From: Medicago truncatula
Lineage: Eukaryota; Streptophyta; Magnoliopsida; Fabales; Fabaceae
Reading direction: 5' to 3'
Length of the DNA: 64,000 bases
Assembly: GCF_003473485.1 (NCBI RefSeq)
Contig: NC_053043.1
Span: forward strand, 39,160,576-39,224,575
Shown one piece after another: positions 50,401 to 63,125 of the stretch. A program made the position numbers and the translations under genes. Each line of letters opens with the position of its first letter. The first letter of the stretch is position 1. The notes under the pieces are model-generated. The model did no database searches and had not been told where the DNA came from. It saw only the letters and a list, made by a program, of their open reading frames with translations.

Positions 50401-53400
50401 TAGTCTAGTCCAGACAACTATGGTTTTTCTTAGAATTTTGATTTAGGATTTATCTCAATCCCACAAAACTGACTTGTAAGGTGAGGAATGTCCATGCTTT
50501 ATAAGCACTAAATCATCTATAGTTGATGGGAACTCTAGACACACTCCCTCACACTTAGCACTAAACATCTAAAGTGTGGACTAATGTTGGTGGAATAACA
50601 AGGAACTCAACAGTCATATATGAAAATTTTAGACAAATGAAAAGGGAAACATTCAACAAGTACACTTAACAAAAGCCTGTAATTATGTGACAGAAAATTA
50701 TGAAGATAGTGAATACATACACCCCAATTTGATGGTCTTGGTGGAGGATCAAGCTTCATAACCTCCTCCTCCAGTGCCTTCTTAGCCTTGTAGTAAGGGA
50801 TGTTTTTACCTATGACAGGATCATCCCTTGCACGGTCAGGATCTATAGATATCAAGGCCTGTGATAACAGTACGATTATAAATTATGTATTAAAAAATAT
50901 ATAAATTTGTGCAAGAGGTAAGAAAAAGAAGAAAATTGAGATGCTATAATTTCAAATACATGAATAACACAAAATATCTAGCATCCAACTATTTAAAAAA
51001 TCACCTTGATTTTCAACAAAATTGTAAAAGTTTATCTGTTTTCCATTTATCAACTAGCTAAATATTTATTCCTACATAGCTACATTTATGTGCTTGCGTC
51101 CATAGCCAAGAGCATAACCAGCCATGAATACAAGCAACAATATTCAGTGCACAGTATACGAAACTTACATCGTTCAGAAACTCCCACCCAGGTTTTCTCG
51201 TGGCCACCTCATCTCGAAGTTGGTCCCACCTGGATTCCTAAACCCACACGCAAAAGAAATACGAATATTATTTATGGAGGTAAAATAAAAACAGCTTTGA
51301 ATTGATTTGATCAAAAGCTTTAGAGCATAAATGTTATAGGTAATGTGTAGTTAGGCTGCATGATGCCTGGTTAACTTGAAAAAGCTACTGTATGGGAGGA
51401 TAGAATAATCAACTTTATAAGTTACATAATCAGAGGTATTATGCACCTTCTGCCTTTTCTTCAAATTCTTTTTAAATACTCAATCTTGTTTTCTGCATCA
51501 CCTTCCCCACCAATATAAAATCCATTCAAGGGTTACTCAAGCCCGTATAAACGTTTCTTCTTACAATTGACTAATAAAACCATATGCCTAACACACCATT
51601 GTGCAAAAAATGAATGGAATGCATGTGATTAGCAATAAAGAATAGTTATGGAGTTATTTCCTTGTTGGCATATAAGCTACACCATTTTGTTCAAAGAACG
51701 TCTTCTAAGAGATTATGCTTGTCAGTTAGAGAAATTACTGGAAGTGGAAAATAAACTTCGACGCATTTCCTCAGCAAATTGCAAAGGATGATTGTTTTGG
51801 GCAAATCATTTTCATACTTCACTCCTCATTTTCTAAGATGTTTTCACGCCCATCTTCATCACTACCGAGCACAACCGTGTTATTGTTATGTTAAGCCTAA
51901 AACCCTTGAAGTCAGTAGGCCAGCTCCATTAGTTTTGTTCTTTGATGTTTCTCTATTTCAGAGCACATATTCAAGTGAACTACTATCCTCTAAGTAGTTC
52001 AGTACTAGTATTGATAAGTCCAAAAGGAATAATTTGAACGAGCAAAGAGGACATTCAAAAGGAAAAATAAAAGCATATCAAAACCAATAAGGGGACAAAT
52101 CAATACATGAATAGTTGAACTGAAACTGAAAAATAAGAAGGAATATGAACAAACAACCTCATACTCTGACAATATTGTCTTCTTTGCATTGTCGCCATAG
52201 GTAAATCCATACATAATCTGTGGATAGGCAATCAACCAAAATTCAGCAATATCGGGATCTTTCATGCTATCCCTTATGTGCTGAAAATATTAAAAACATA
52301 AAAAAGATTAAGAATACGGTGTCAAATAAGAGTGAGAATCTCAAATGAAAAAAATACTAATTAGTAGTTTGCATAAAATGTAAATCTAAGAGAAGCATTC
52401 ACTCCGATGGTAATAGTACAGAGAGGTTAACAAATGACTATAAATGTATGGCATCAAGGTTTGTTTTCGTAGTATATGAGAGAGGTCTACATTATCTTAT
52501 CAATTTTGACAATAATAGCAATTGGTCGGATAGAATTAGGTGAGAATTTAGAATGACGACTGACCTCATATGGATAATCCATCTTTTCCAAGACATTACG
52601 AGCTTGCCAATGGGGCTCCATAATCTTAAACAAAGAAAGGGCACGTAAAAATGGTAAGAATTATCACAATTTCAAATGATATTTAAGTTTAAAATATGAA
52701 TCAGCAAAAATTAACAATTTAGAAAGAAAGAAAAAATAGGTTCAAGGAATTAAAGAAATTAACTCACACCATCAGCTGAAATCTTAAATGGTAATTTGTT
52801 TTTACATTCAGGACATCCCATTACACCCTGTGCAATATCGAAAAATTCTTCAACCACAAATCACAACAGCATTGGCGTGCAAAATTACTAGATCAATCAT
52901 GTTAACAGCCATTGTATTGAGTTCATACCGTTCCATCGCAAATTGGACAGTCTTTTGATGGTAATGGTATCTGAGGATCGAAAGAGGATGATGGTATGTG
53001 CACTAACTCAGCCTGGTTGTTGACAATGGCATCTGCAACAGATTCGGCCGTCGCTTTCTCTCCACTAAAAGTGAATAAATAAATTGAAGAAGAAAATATA
53101 AGGTATTTATATATTAGTTCGAAGAGAGAATCCTATGAAATTATGATTAAAAAAATATGCTACAAGGAATCAAAATGGAGGGAGTTATTTACGGAAAAAC
53201 ACTTTACTGCACTATCTTACATACCCAAATTGTTCTAAATCAGATGTACGTTTTCTTAAGAGGCCTTCTAAAAGACCATCTAAGTAAGAGTCACTATAAT
53301 CGTTTATAGTGCAAAGTTTATTACTTTAGAAGTTTCCTTGAACTATCTAGACATGTAACCAAAAATGAACCGAAAAGATAAAGATTGCAGAGTATTAAAA

Positions 53401-54954
53401 TACAACTAGAATCTCAATTTATGAGATTGGAATCAACTGTTTTACAAGTTTGTGAGATCATTAATTCATTATTAAAAACTTCAACAATAACACTAAATAA
53501 ACCACAAACTACATTGGAATAATGCCTGTAAACTCTGACTTTTTTCCACATGGAGAGTACTCACCTCTTCAGGTGGCAATTCTTCACTTGATAGTGGACT
53601 CTTCCACTTCCTCGACACATGGTACACCGCATGGCCTGCCATCCATTACATGTCACACAGTCCCTGTTCTTGATAACACATTTAGTTAGATTTCAATAAT
53701 TCCAAAGGCAACAAACAACACTACACTAACCAAAGATTATACACATCATGTCCTCAAGTGAGGAAACAACAATCTATCTATTAATAAATACAAAACAAAA
53801 CAGCACCTTTGACATATCACCTTCCTTCCCAAGTTTAATGCAATGTCATAAGTCCCCAAAGTAGCAACCGCCTACAATCAAGCCATGCAGCAATATTCAT
53901 TATCAAATAAAGATAAAAACAAAACAAAGAACTAACAATGGTGATACTTGCATACAATGCAATTCCTGCAAACATCAAAAGAAGAACACTAGCAACACAC
54001 TTTATAACATTTTTTCTGATACACTATCTATTATTTGATAAAAATTTACTCAATACATTTTGTGGTAGTCATTGACTAATTGATGAACTCAAATAAAGTC
54101 CATCAAAGAGTACAATAAAGGATGTATCAGCAGCAATTTTCAAAAAAAAATAATAATCTCATTTGATGAAACTAACATGTGCCCTTAATGTTAAGAAACT
54201 ACATACATTATCCTTAAAAAAAAAAAAACTACAGTTGTGTAATCAATTTCTTAAATGTCCAAAAGCTGCTCTTTTCAATGCAAAATTTCTACATTCAAGT
54301 ACCTTAACATGTGCCCTTATGGCAAGGGCACATGGTAGCACCCTTGATGAAATTACCTATGTAGCACCAACCTTCAAATTTCCATTTTTTTCAAACTATC
54401 ATCGGCGTTGAAGTGTTAGTGCCATGTCTCGTGTAGGTGTCACAGTTTCATAGCAACATAACATTCATTTCAATTTTCGACAAAGCACCCAACATTAAAT
54501 CTCATTTCCTCCAAAACCCAGAAACTAAGGAAAAATAAATAAACAAAAAAACATCAATAATTTCCACAAAACCCCACAAACCCAAAAACATAACCTCAAC
54601 AAAACAACACAATTCACCTTAAAAAACACAAAATTGACAAATAGAACTAGTTGACGATAACCCAGATAAGCAAAACACAAAAAGAATCGATTTTTAAAGC
54701 TAAAATACAAAAGGGTAAGCAAAACTAACAAAAACAGAAGCAGCAGAGAGCTTAGAAACAAGCTCAGGAACACCAAAGCCACGAGGAGCAGAACCAGCAA
54801 TATCAATTGCAACGGTCAAAGGAGTGAAGAGAACTTTGAAGGGGAAAGCAAAGACATCGCTAACTGTTTCGCCATAAGCGTTGTTGAATTCCTTGAAGCG
54901 ATTTCTGAAGAATTTCTTGACGAAATTGCCGAAACCGCGAGGTCGTTTGGGCAT
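47417..54954 (-). CDS. DnaJ-type cysteine-rich zinc-finger protein without J domain
   Basis: Twelve minus-strand exons (54730-54954, 53807-53871, 53565-53663, 52929-53064, 52768-52827, 52565-52624, 52158-52280, 51169-51237, 50721-50858, 48363-48518, 47991-48092, 47417-47449) join in frame to 421 aa. The basic N-terminus (MPKRPRGFGNFVKKFF) precedes a moderately hydrophobic stretch (FPFKVLFTPLTVAIDIAG). The cysteine-rich part has CVTCNG and CTMCRGSG (residues 99-117), then CPIC (169-172) and CPEC (180-183), as in DnaJ zinc fingers, but no J domain (no HPD). The C-terminal half is acidic and charged (MEPHWQARNVLEKMDYPYE, AEFWLIAYPQIMYGFTYG) and ends KHRQRRWFIF. Plant proteins of this type are often organellar assembly or protein-folding factors; localisation and role are not evident here. 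It is the only intact single-copy-looking housekeeping-type gene in the window. The last 11-residue exon is the least certain. Confidence 0.85.
47965..47988. repeat. (GA)n microsatellite
   Basis: GA run ending 3 bp before the exon at 47991, directly after its 5' splice site on the minus strand. Confidence 0.85.
49147..49522. mobile_element. Tourist-like MITE in an intron of the zinc-finger gene
   Basis: Ends GGCTTTGTTTGGGAG and complement CTCCCAAACAAAGCC, flanked by TAA (49144-49146) and TGA (49523-49525), an imperfect 3-bp target. The arms are rich in AAGGGAAAGG and complement. 376 bp. Confidence 0.65.
50080..50283. mobile_element. short MITE in an intron of the zinc-finger gene
   Basis: GAAATGCTAGCAGCACAC at the left and a complementary GTGGTGCTAGCACTC at the right; related to the MITE at 16254. 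A TAAAATGA motif occurs near both sides, but not at the exact borders. Confidence 0.5.
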
Positions 54955-55510
54955 GGCGTGGCGGGAGGAGAGTGACTGAGTGAATGAAAGGGAGTGGATA
55001 GAGAAGATAGATAGAGTTCAAAGAGGGAAAGGAGTTTAATAAATTTCACTACCTCATAATTTCATAAATCAATTTTAAATGTTTTTGATTAATTTTGTGT
55101 GAAAAGTTAGTTTTAGATCGTCAATTCGGTATCATAAAACTCTTATTTTATTGCGGTATTATTTATTTTTATGGAAATATTTATATAGCAATATAAAAAC
55201 TCACATTTTGCATTTTTGGTTAAAAATAAATTCAATGATAAAAAAAAAAAAAATGTATCATGATAGATTATTTAATACAAACTAGTAGAAGACCCCTGCG
55301 GTAATTATATAAAAAACAAAATTTATATGTGTATATGAAAAAAAAGTCGATATGATAAAATATTGAAAATTTGAGATTGTCTTCTTTCTTCTTTTTATAA
55401 AAGCTTATTAGGTTAAGCTTTTGAATAATCCTGATCATAAGCTTGGTTTCCCTCCCCCTCACATGAGCTTACGTAATAAGGCTCACGCCAACATTAAATG
55501 CGGTTTTTTT
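54955..55510. other. 5' flank of the zinc-finger gene
   Basis: Promoter and leader of the minus-strand gene, then AT-rich spacer. No clear TATA box seen. Confidence 0.4.
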
Positions 55511-55589
55511 TGTCAGGTAATCTAGTGGCCAGAATTTACCTTATAGAATGAATAAGTAGGGTGTCCGGGGTTCGAACCCCGGCCCCTGA
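55511..55589 (+). mobile_element. tRNA-derived SINE, family 2
   Basis: GTCAGGTAATCTAGTGGCC (A-box region) and GGGGTTCGAACCCCGG (B box), with GAATAAGTAGGGTGT between them, match the copies at 12268 and 63667. Confidence 0.65.
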
Positions 55590-56713
55590 ATATAATAATG
55601 GACTGCGGGTTCTAACTAGCCATTTTCCTCCCAATTCTTGCTAACCTTGCATATACAAGTTTGAATTTGAATTGTCATTTCCGTCTTCAAAGCAATAATT
55701 TCGACAATAATAAATTCTCATGAACTCTACATTACTTATACACGAAGTTTACCAAATAATACTTTGTACGAAGCAACCAATTGTTTTTACCAAGGCACAT
55801 TTCTTTGTCCATATGCAACATTTTGATTTCCATGACACCCCTATCTCCACTCTCCTTTGTTCCTTCTAATTTTTGAGAAACTTCTATGTGTTGCGCGTCC
55901 ACCCCTCTACTGCCCTCACATGGCCATCCCAACAGAGTCTTTGCCTCAACAACACACAGTAATCAAACATCTATAGGGTTTCTGATTTCCTTATGCTTCA
56001 ATATCTGTTAATATTCTTCTTTCTTTGTTTTCATCATTTCATTTGATTAATTCAATCTCATAGCTTCATTTTATCATTCTTGATTTCATCTTAAAATATT
56101 TTTCCTTTATCCCCCTTCTTCTTCATATTTGTCTCAAGAATTAGCTACGAAATTAATGGGACAAATATGGAATTGAAGGAGGTCAAGTGGTGGTTGATAG
56201 GAATTCTTGGACGCAAAACTAGATTGAACGAATACGGTGGTGGAAGGTGACTCAAACAATTGTAAATGCGACATTTATTGTTTCCTCAACGGATTTCCAT
56301 GTAAAGATGTGTTATGAAACCTTTTTTTAATTATGTGATTCAAGTTGTTAGATTGACATTTATTTCTTTGTTCAGGTTTGAACTCAAACCTCCAACTTCT
56401 TATTCCTTAACAATTGATCTATACTTAGTTATTAGATTAGTTTTTCTCTTTTACCCGAGTTTGAACCAAGACCTCCAACTTCTTATCGTTCAAGATCAAA
56501 CTATTGAGCTACCCAACCCCATCTCTTTTTTTTTTTTTTTAAGGAAACCCATCTCTTTTATTGTTGATTGATGCACAATCGATATAAAATACTCAATTGG
56601 TTTCCTATTATAAGTCCCTCTGACCAATATGAAATACTCCTAGAGTTATTTACTCAACAAAATAAGTTCAACGATGGCATTAGATTTGTTGCATGTTAAG
56701 AAAAATACTTTTT
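55590..56713. other. intergenic with decayed tRNA-like repeats
   Basis: No gene recognised. 56370-56525 contains two successive minus-strand-oriented tRNA-like segments (GAACTCAAACCTCCAACTTC, GAACCAAGACCTCCAACTTC), probably old SINE pieces. Confidence 0.4.
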
Positions 56714-56801
56714 TTTTTTTGTGGTAGCTGGGGTTTGAACCCCGGACCTTATATATTATTATGCATTATTCATACTAACTGAGCTAAGCTCACAAGGACA
56801 T
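56714..56801 (-). mobile_element. tRNA-derived SINE, family 1, minus strand
   Basis: The minus strand reads TCCTTGTGAGCTTAGCTCAG, then GGTCCGGGGTTCAAACCCC and an A-run, the same family as 11016. Confidence 0.7.
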
Positions 56802-57352
56802 ATTATGAAAAATACTTTACGAGAGGGGATAAATTTACTAATTTTATTAAATAAAAAAATAAATATGTAAATTATTATATTGTTTTTATTCTCTAAGAGA
56901 AAATCCATTAATTAACTAGTTTTTTTGGTCGGCTATTATTTAGTCTCAAAAACTATCACTCTCTCTTCAATTTATTTATAAATATAATAATTCATCTTTA
57001 AATTACATAAAATCTATCAATTTGATTGCTAATTTTAATATTAGCTACTAATTAATTGATGGATTTCGTATATTTATGAATATTTATTGTATTTTCATAG
57101 AGATTATAAACCAGAATGGTAGTTTGATAATTAAATTAATAGTTTATGTCAAGAAAAAAAAATAATGTATAAGTAATTAGTAATCGGGGAAAATTCTTAA
57201 GAAGGGCATTTGGGTCATTTCCTCCTACATATATATAAGCTATCTCGTGAAAATTTTGTGTCACTTGGCTGATCATTGTAGCAAAATCAGTAAAGGAGGA
57301 AATGAATAACAAAGATGTGTGGATCAAAGGAAGTGGTAATCAATAGATAAAG
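56802..57352. other. intergenic
   Basis: AT-rich, nothing recognised. Confidence 0.4.
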
Positions 57353-58077
57353 TGTCTTCAAACATCAACAACAAAAACAGACCTAAATCTAAGTGTAGAG
57401 CAACACCACAAGCATAATCAAAGTAATAAAGATAAGCAATGAAAGAAAGGAACAAACACACCAAGATTGTTGGCTCAGTTCGGTCCAATATGACCTAATT
57501 TGGGGGAGAGAGCAGCCCTCCAATCCACTATGATGAAAGAGTTACAAAATAGTTACAAGAAATTAGCTTATAAGCTTACACAAGAACAAGACTTAATTTC
57601 TACCCATTTTGTGTCACCCTCACTCTCAATGAATCTTAAGAGAAAACACAAAAGGAAGCTTTTTGATCCTTCCAATGGCGAAATCTCACTACCCAAGGTG
57701 TTTACAATGTTCCCCAACCCAAGAGATCCTCACTACAAAGACACTCAACCCTAAAGTTACCTCCTTTGTAATCCAAGTTTCTCTCTCTAAAAGCTCTTCT
57801 TCAAAATCTGCACAAGAACACTTATATAGCAGTCTTCAGTTGTCAAAATCGTGTCATGTTTGTCCAAATCGTGACACGATTGGTGCGTACGACCCAAGGT
57901 ACGGCCAACCTTATCTTGAAAATGTGCCCAGCAAGTTGAAAATTGTGTCACGTTTTCCTAAAAACGTGACACGATTGAGCACCCTGAAAAACCATGCTCG
58001 CTGCCTGAAAATTGTGACACGACGTGTCACGATTTCTCTATTCTCCCAAAACACAAATTTGAAGACAAATTTCAACA
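57353..58077 (-). mobile_element. probable solo LTR, Ty1-copia type
   Basis: Read on the minus strand it starts TGTTGAAATTTGTCTTC and ends TTTGAAGACA. It contains several AATCGTGTCACG/CGTGACACGATT units of a kind I associate with plant copia LTRs. No second LTR or internal coding region flanks it. A target duplication could not be matched, so the borders are approximate. Confidence 0.45.
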
Positions 58078-59602
58078 ATTATGTTTATAAGAAATTATAT
58101 AAGCAGTTAAGTTATGGCATTCGCACTTCGCGTCAGTACTGGAGTTGAGGTTCCCCGTCAGTAGTGGACATACATTTTTCCAATGCAAGTCCTACATGAC
58201 GATAAGAGGAGTTCCGATGTTAGCCTGATACAATATGAAATTTCATCAGACAACAGTGGAATGTGGTTGGGGTTACTCTACCCGATGCATTCCGTAAAAT
58301 GAACTCTGATAATAATTGTGTGTTACACGCTCACAGTGCTAACCAAAAAGAATGATAACATGAAATATGATATGATATGACAAGAATTATGATAGTATAC
58401 TGTCAATGATCCTAGACTTCCCCAGATCGATACGATGTGCAAAATAGAACAACAAACCCTAAATTATGTTTATGTACAAATAAATGACGATCATAGGTTT
58501 CCAAGATTGCCTATAGTCTAGGATAAGTGGAACTCACTAAGACATCATGTCTCACCCCAATCCCTTTATTTCATTTTAGATAAGCAGGTTGATCGTGGCA
58601 AAGGCAAGTAGAAGAAGCTGGATGACTATGTACAGTTGTCTCTTATTATGTCATCAATTGTATTTCCTTATGTATAGTGTACTCATTAGTTACTGTATTA
58701 TTACTTAAACAAGCATTTTACATTTTGTACTTGCAAGATTACAAACATCATTAAATAAATGAACCTAAAATATTGAGTTTTGCTTATAACCGTAACTGGA
58801 GGATATAATTAATTATTTTTTCTTATACCTTAAAGTCTCAAGGAAGTTAGCTCTAATAACTTAAAGTTCACTTTAAGATAAGTAAAGTCTTATAAAAGAT
58901 TGTTTCAACTAAAATATGAACTCGATGCATTTCAAGAGCGTTTATAATCCAATTAATAAATTAATTAACATATAGATACTGTAAAGTATTATATTGTTAA
59001 AAAAATAACTGGTAGTAATAAAAAATTTAGTACAAAGTCAAATAAACATAATCTACTAATTTTTTTCTTGAAGGAAACATAATCTAATAGTTATTATATC
59101 ATGAATTTTAGTTTTTTTACTACTAGTGAGATCAATGTCTTTATTTTTTTGCAGGGATAGTTATGTCTTTAGGGTGCTAATGTTAAATCACACATTAAAA
59201 TTAATATTTTCATGTAGTTAAAGTATATTATCGCATCCTTTTTTTACCCAAAAAAAATTCATTATTCTCATATAGCGATCAAGTTTATTATCACATCCCT
59301 TTTTGCACCCAAAAAGAAAAAATCATTATTCTCACATAATTGATTTAAATTGATTACTCATAAAAATACATTACAAATTTTTTATAATCGATGAATGAAA
59401 AATTATTATTAATTACAGTGAAATTAATGATCATTTTACAATAAAGTCAAATGTTATTTGAATTTTTCCCCAATAGTCTTCTATGGGATTTGAACTTCGC
59501 CCTTTGAGGTTACAAATTTCATCCATATCAAAACCTCAAGGACAAATTCATTACATTTTTATTTATTTATCTTTAGTAGTATCATGCATCCTAATAAGTT
59601 AT
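58078..59602. other. intergenic with unrecognised low-copy-looking DNA
   Basis: 58120-58700 is less AT-rich than its surroundings but has no open frame above 60 codons and no family I recognise; it may be a decayed gene or element. The rest up to the lipase gene is AT-rich. Confidence 0.35.
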
Positions 59603-61355
59603 CTAAGCTATTTTGAAAAGAGGGGATTTAAGAGAAGGATTTGAAAATGGACCCTCAACTAGCCCTTTTGCTATTAGCTTATAAGCTGCTTCAGTAAAGT
59701 GAGGTCCGTCCCAATTTATACGCTTTGAAGGATCAGAGCAAACTATAGCGACAAGTGATCCACATCCTCCACAACATGCTTTGAAAATAGCATCCTTATC
59801 AAAACCTGCATAATTAATTTGATTGATCCAGTAAGCATGCATAAATGAAATAAAAAGGAATAATTTTTGGTAGCAATAGCAATCAAATACGTATATTGTT
59901 ATTTCCAACATATATAATTATATATAAATACTGCTCACCATATTGTTGCGGTGTTTGATATAAACGTTTGGCATCATTATAGTAGTCAAAGTATATTATC
60001 TTAACTTCAGGGTGCTTCTGTCTTAGTGTCTCTATAGAATTTTTTAGTTGCCCATTAAAGTACTCGACTAAATTATTGTAAGCTATTAAGCACCCAAATT
60101 CATCATAGTCTTCTTTCTTATTACTATTCACCAATGTTAACATTCCAGCACTGCATCCCATCGGAAAATTCCCAGGTACCACTAGCTCTACAGCTCCTTC
60201 TTCGACTAGCACCTAGCACATAGAAACAAAATCAATGTCACATTTTTTCACGCGGATGATCCAATCAATGATATTTCTCTTTGAATTATAATTTAGTGAA
60301 GTAGTCATTCCAAAACTTAATTGCAATAAAACATACATTTGTGGTGTTAGTAATGGCTTCAACCATAAAGGGAACTATTTCTCGAAGTTCTGTAACAGTT
60401 TTATTCTTCATATGCTTCATAATATCGTTGCCACCAATTTCTCCAACTATAAACAATGATTTCTTGAAGTAGATATTGCAATCTATCATACAATGAAGCA
60501 AAGTTTGTTAGCCATATCGAAAAAATTTCATGTATTTCATAAAAATAAAAAAATAAAAAAATCCACTACTTATGGTAAAACCTTCTTTGCTTTTACAGAG
60601 GAGGGGTTTGATATTCTTGAACCATCCAAGTTGAATGCTCAATGAGTTATTTGTATCTGGAAGAGGAAGCCCATTTTTGACATAATACTCAACATCGAGT
60701 ACAGTGGCACCAGCAAATGCAAAATTTACTCCTTTTTTGATATCTTGGTCTATGCTTTTATTCTCATAGGCAGGCAAAAACGGCAACCCATATGCCTCGG
60801 CTACAATTGAAATGATCACATGTTAAAGAACTTTGATCAAAATTTAATTGCATATTACTCTTATTGATTTCCACAACAGAAAATAGATTTTTTATTTATT
60901 TTTAATAAAACCTCATTTCATTATTTTTTTTTTATCTAAATATCAAGTTAAGACATTAAACCATATTTCACGTATGTGTATCTAGGTATCTGTGTGTGAG
61001 AGAGAGATAATATATCAAATACATTTTGTAGATTGCATGTAAATAATTTTTATTGTTTCTTATTCTTATCATTGGAGAAAAACTAATTTATAATACTAGA
61101 AAAAAACTTAATCATACCAATAAAATCTATGATTAGTCGTCCATTTGACATACGTCCTGAAGGATGTTTAAAGTAACTAGAACCATAAGGAATAGGGTTA
61201 GGCATAGGTAGCAAGATAGAAGCAGCATTCCCAGTGTCACTTATAGAATCACCAAAGTTAAAGAAAGCTTCATATGAGAGAGGATTTGCATTTGAAACTA
61301 CATTTTGTAGAAAACCACATGTGAAGGTGATGAGGAAGAGAGTGAATACATTCAT
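59603..61355 (-). CDS. GDSL esterase/lipase
   Basis: Five minus-strand exons (61118-61355, 60582-60800, 60337-60482, 59939-60212, 59603-59805) with GT-AG borders encode 359 aa, the typical size and exon number of plant GDSL hydrolases. A signal peptide (MNVFTLFLITFTCGFL) implies secretion. All SGNH blocks are present: FNFGDSISDTGNA (Ser37), NFAFAGAT (Gly110), GEIGGND (Asn171) and WDGPHFTEAAY (Asp325, His328). The enzyme should hydrolyse ester bonds in extracellular lipids, acetylated sugars or related substrates. The segment between ACCGG and CSDPS in the last exon is shorter than usual, so a small loop seems lost. The gene looks intact. Confidence 0.9.
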
Positions 61356-61440
61356 GGTTTAATTGTAAGGAAGGAAATTATCAATATTATTAATTAAGAT
61401 GAATATGATGATGGGTGATTGGCAATGAGATTGATCAACC

Positions 61441-61452
61441 TTATATATATAT
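61441..61452 (-). promoter_or_regulatory. likely TATA box of the GDSL gene
   Basis: On the minus strand ATATATATATAA lies about 90 bp upstream of the start codon, following GTGGCA; normal spacing for a plant TATA box with a leader of about 60 bp. Confidence 0.5.
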
Positions 61453-62089
61453 TGCCACACCAACGAGTAATCTTGTCATAAAACTATCATTCTAACCAGG
61501 AAGTAGTTAATTGTTTTGATTCAATTAAAGCTGTTATATTTTGTATTAATTAATGTTTTTGAACACGTAAGCATCCTTTAAATATGAGTTCATTAATTAC
61601 CTCAACAATTTTTCCTACCCTTGTTTGGGCTGTTACACATGGCTAGTTAGTTTGCAACAATTCCCTACAACAAGATTCGTAAACTTAAACCAAATGTGTT
61701 ACAATAATTTCCTTTAATAGATGTGTAAATGATTCAATGTACTGTTAGATTTGTCATAAATATTTTTAGAAAATAGCCGATGTATCATATATTTGCAACA
61801 CTCATCATTCTCAAACTTCCACTCAACACCTTATTTTTTTTACCTCACTTTCAATATATTTACCACGTCACTCTTTCTATTTTTGACTCATGGTGTTGAA
61901 TGAGTGTATGGGCATGCACAAATAATTTTACAATAGAATATTATCTTATATTTTCAATTAGTAATATAAGGACCCATAATATGGTTCAAAGGTGAACCAC
62001 CACCACTTTTAGTAAAGCACGAGATTTTGTCCAATTTTTTTTTTTTGTCAATATCCACTATGTTACAAAATTTTGTAGGAGCGATTTTA
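61453..62089. other. upstream region of the GDSL gene
   Basis: AT-rich spacer; nothing recognised besides promoter-proximal DNA. Confidence 0.4.
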
Positions 62090-62395
62090 ATTTTTTTTGG
62101 TTACAAGGGAAAATAACATAAATAGGAAAAAGAAAACAGAGGCAAGGAACAAAGAAAAAAGTCTGAACAGACAAACAAAAACTAGCCCTTAGATAAAAAG
62201 GTTCCCCAAGCATCATTCCTTAGCAGGTCATTCATCCCAACAAGAGAAGACAAGTGGATAGATAACTCAAGATCAGACGAGACTCCCATTTTAACCAAAA
62301 AACCGGCGCATTGATTGCTCCTGCAGTGTGTGAACGATAGTAATATTACCGAGGCATATCATGTCCCTTATGTCTTGGAGAGATCTTAATTAAAA
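62090..62395 (-). mobile_element. LINE (L1-type) 3' end, RNase H tail
   Basis: The minus strand encodes DIRDMICLGNITIVHTLQE and, after a frameshift near 62320, QCAGFLVKMGVSSDLELSI and LLRNDAWGTFLSKG with stop, the C-terminal RNase H-like region of plant LINE ORF2. A 3' UTR ends in an A-run (T-run on + near 62090), the expected LINE tail. Confidence 0.7.
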
Positions 62396-62689
62396 TAAAA
62401 CAAAACAAAACTCTCAAATTTAAAAGCTTATTAGTAAAATAAAATAAAATTATTCTCTATGAAAAAAATAAAGATTCCCAAGTGTTATTGCAACCCCCAT
62501 TATCAACTATTTTTAAATCTTTAATTGTACTTTTTATTTAATCATAATTTATTTTTGAAACCATATAATTTATTAGATATTTAAAATTGATATTAGTATT
62601 CGTTCAATACATAAGTTTCTATGTACTTGCATGTAATATTTTTCAATTAATATTTCAAGAACTATTGAATATAATATTTCAATTAATGT
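62396..62689. other. AT-rich DNA between the two LINE pieces
   Basis: About 300 bp, very AT-rich, not LINE-like. It could be an inserted element or unrelated DNA joined by rearrangement; inverted ends were not seen. Confidence 0.35.
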
Positions 62690-63125
62690 TCTATGTACTT
62701 CCAAATTGACTCAAACACCCTCTCCTTCGACCGGCTCAAAGTGACATCCACATCTAATGATTGTTCAAGCAACATATATATATATGCCGACTTAACCGAG
62801 AAAACCCTGATTTCGTCCACTTTCCACCACCACTTATCCTCCCAAACCAAAACACTCCACTCCAGGATCACATCCTTCAAATCGTTAAGCAAATTCAATT
62901 CCCGCACGAAAAGCGGTCTTCGCCACAATAAAGACCAAGCATCAATATCTTCATTTGCACCTCACAAATTACCCACCTTCGCTTCCTTTTGAAGAGAAAT
63001 AGAAAAAAGTCGAGGGAAGGAAGTTGATTTCGCACCCACGTGTCCCTCCAAAAACTCGTATTCTGTCCATTCCCCACCTTTCTAACAACACAATTATTAA
63101 ACCAACTTGTTCCCCGTCATCATGA
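62690..63125 (-). mobile_element. LINE (L1-type) ORF2 fragment, zf-RVT region
   Basis: The minus strand encodes GTSWFNNCVVRKVGNGQNTS and FWRDTWVRNQLPSLDF, then after a frameshift near 62930 WRRPLFVRELNLLNDLKDV and VFSVKSAYIYMLL, the region leading to the zinc-binding tail of LINE reverse transcriptases. It has the same orientation and order as the piece at 62090, so both may come from one element with the middle lost. Confidence 0.7.

Noticed and set aside
57500-58148. Overlapping plus-strand frames of 84 and 161 codons
   Set aside because: They fall within the probable minus-oriented LTR and have no recognisable domain.
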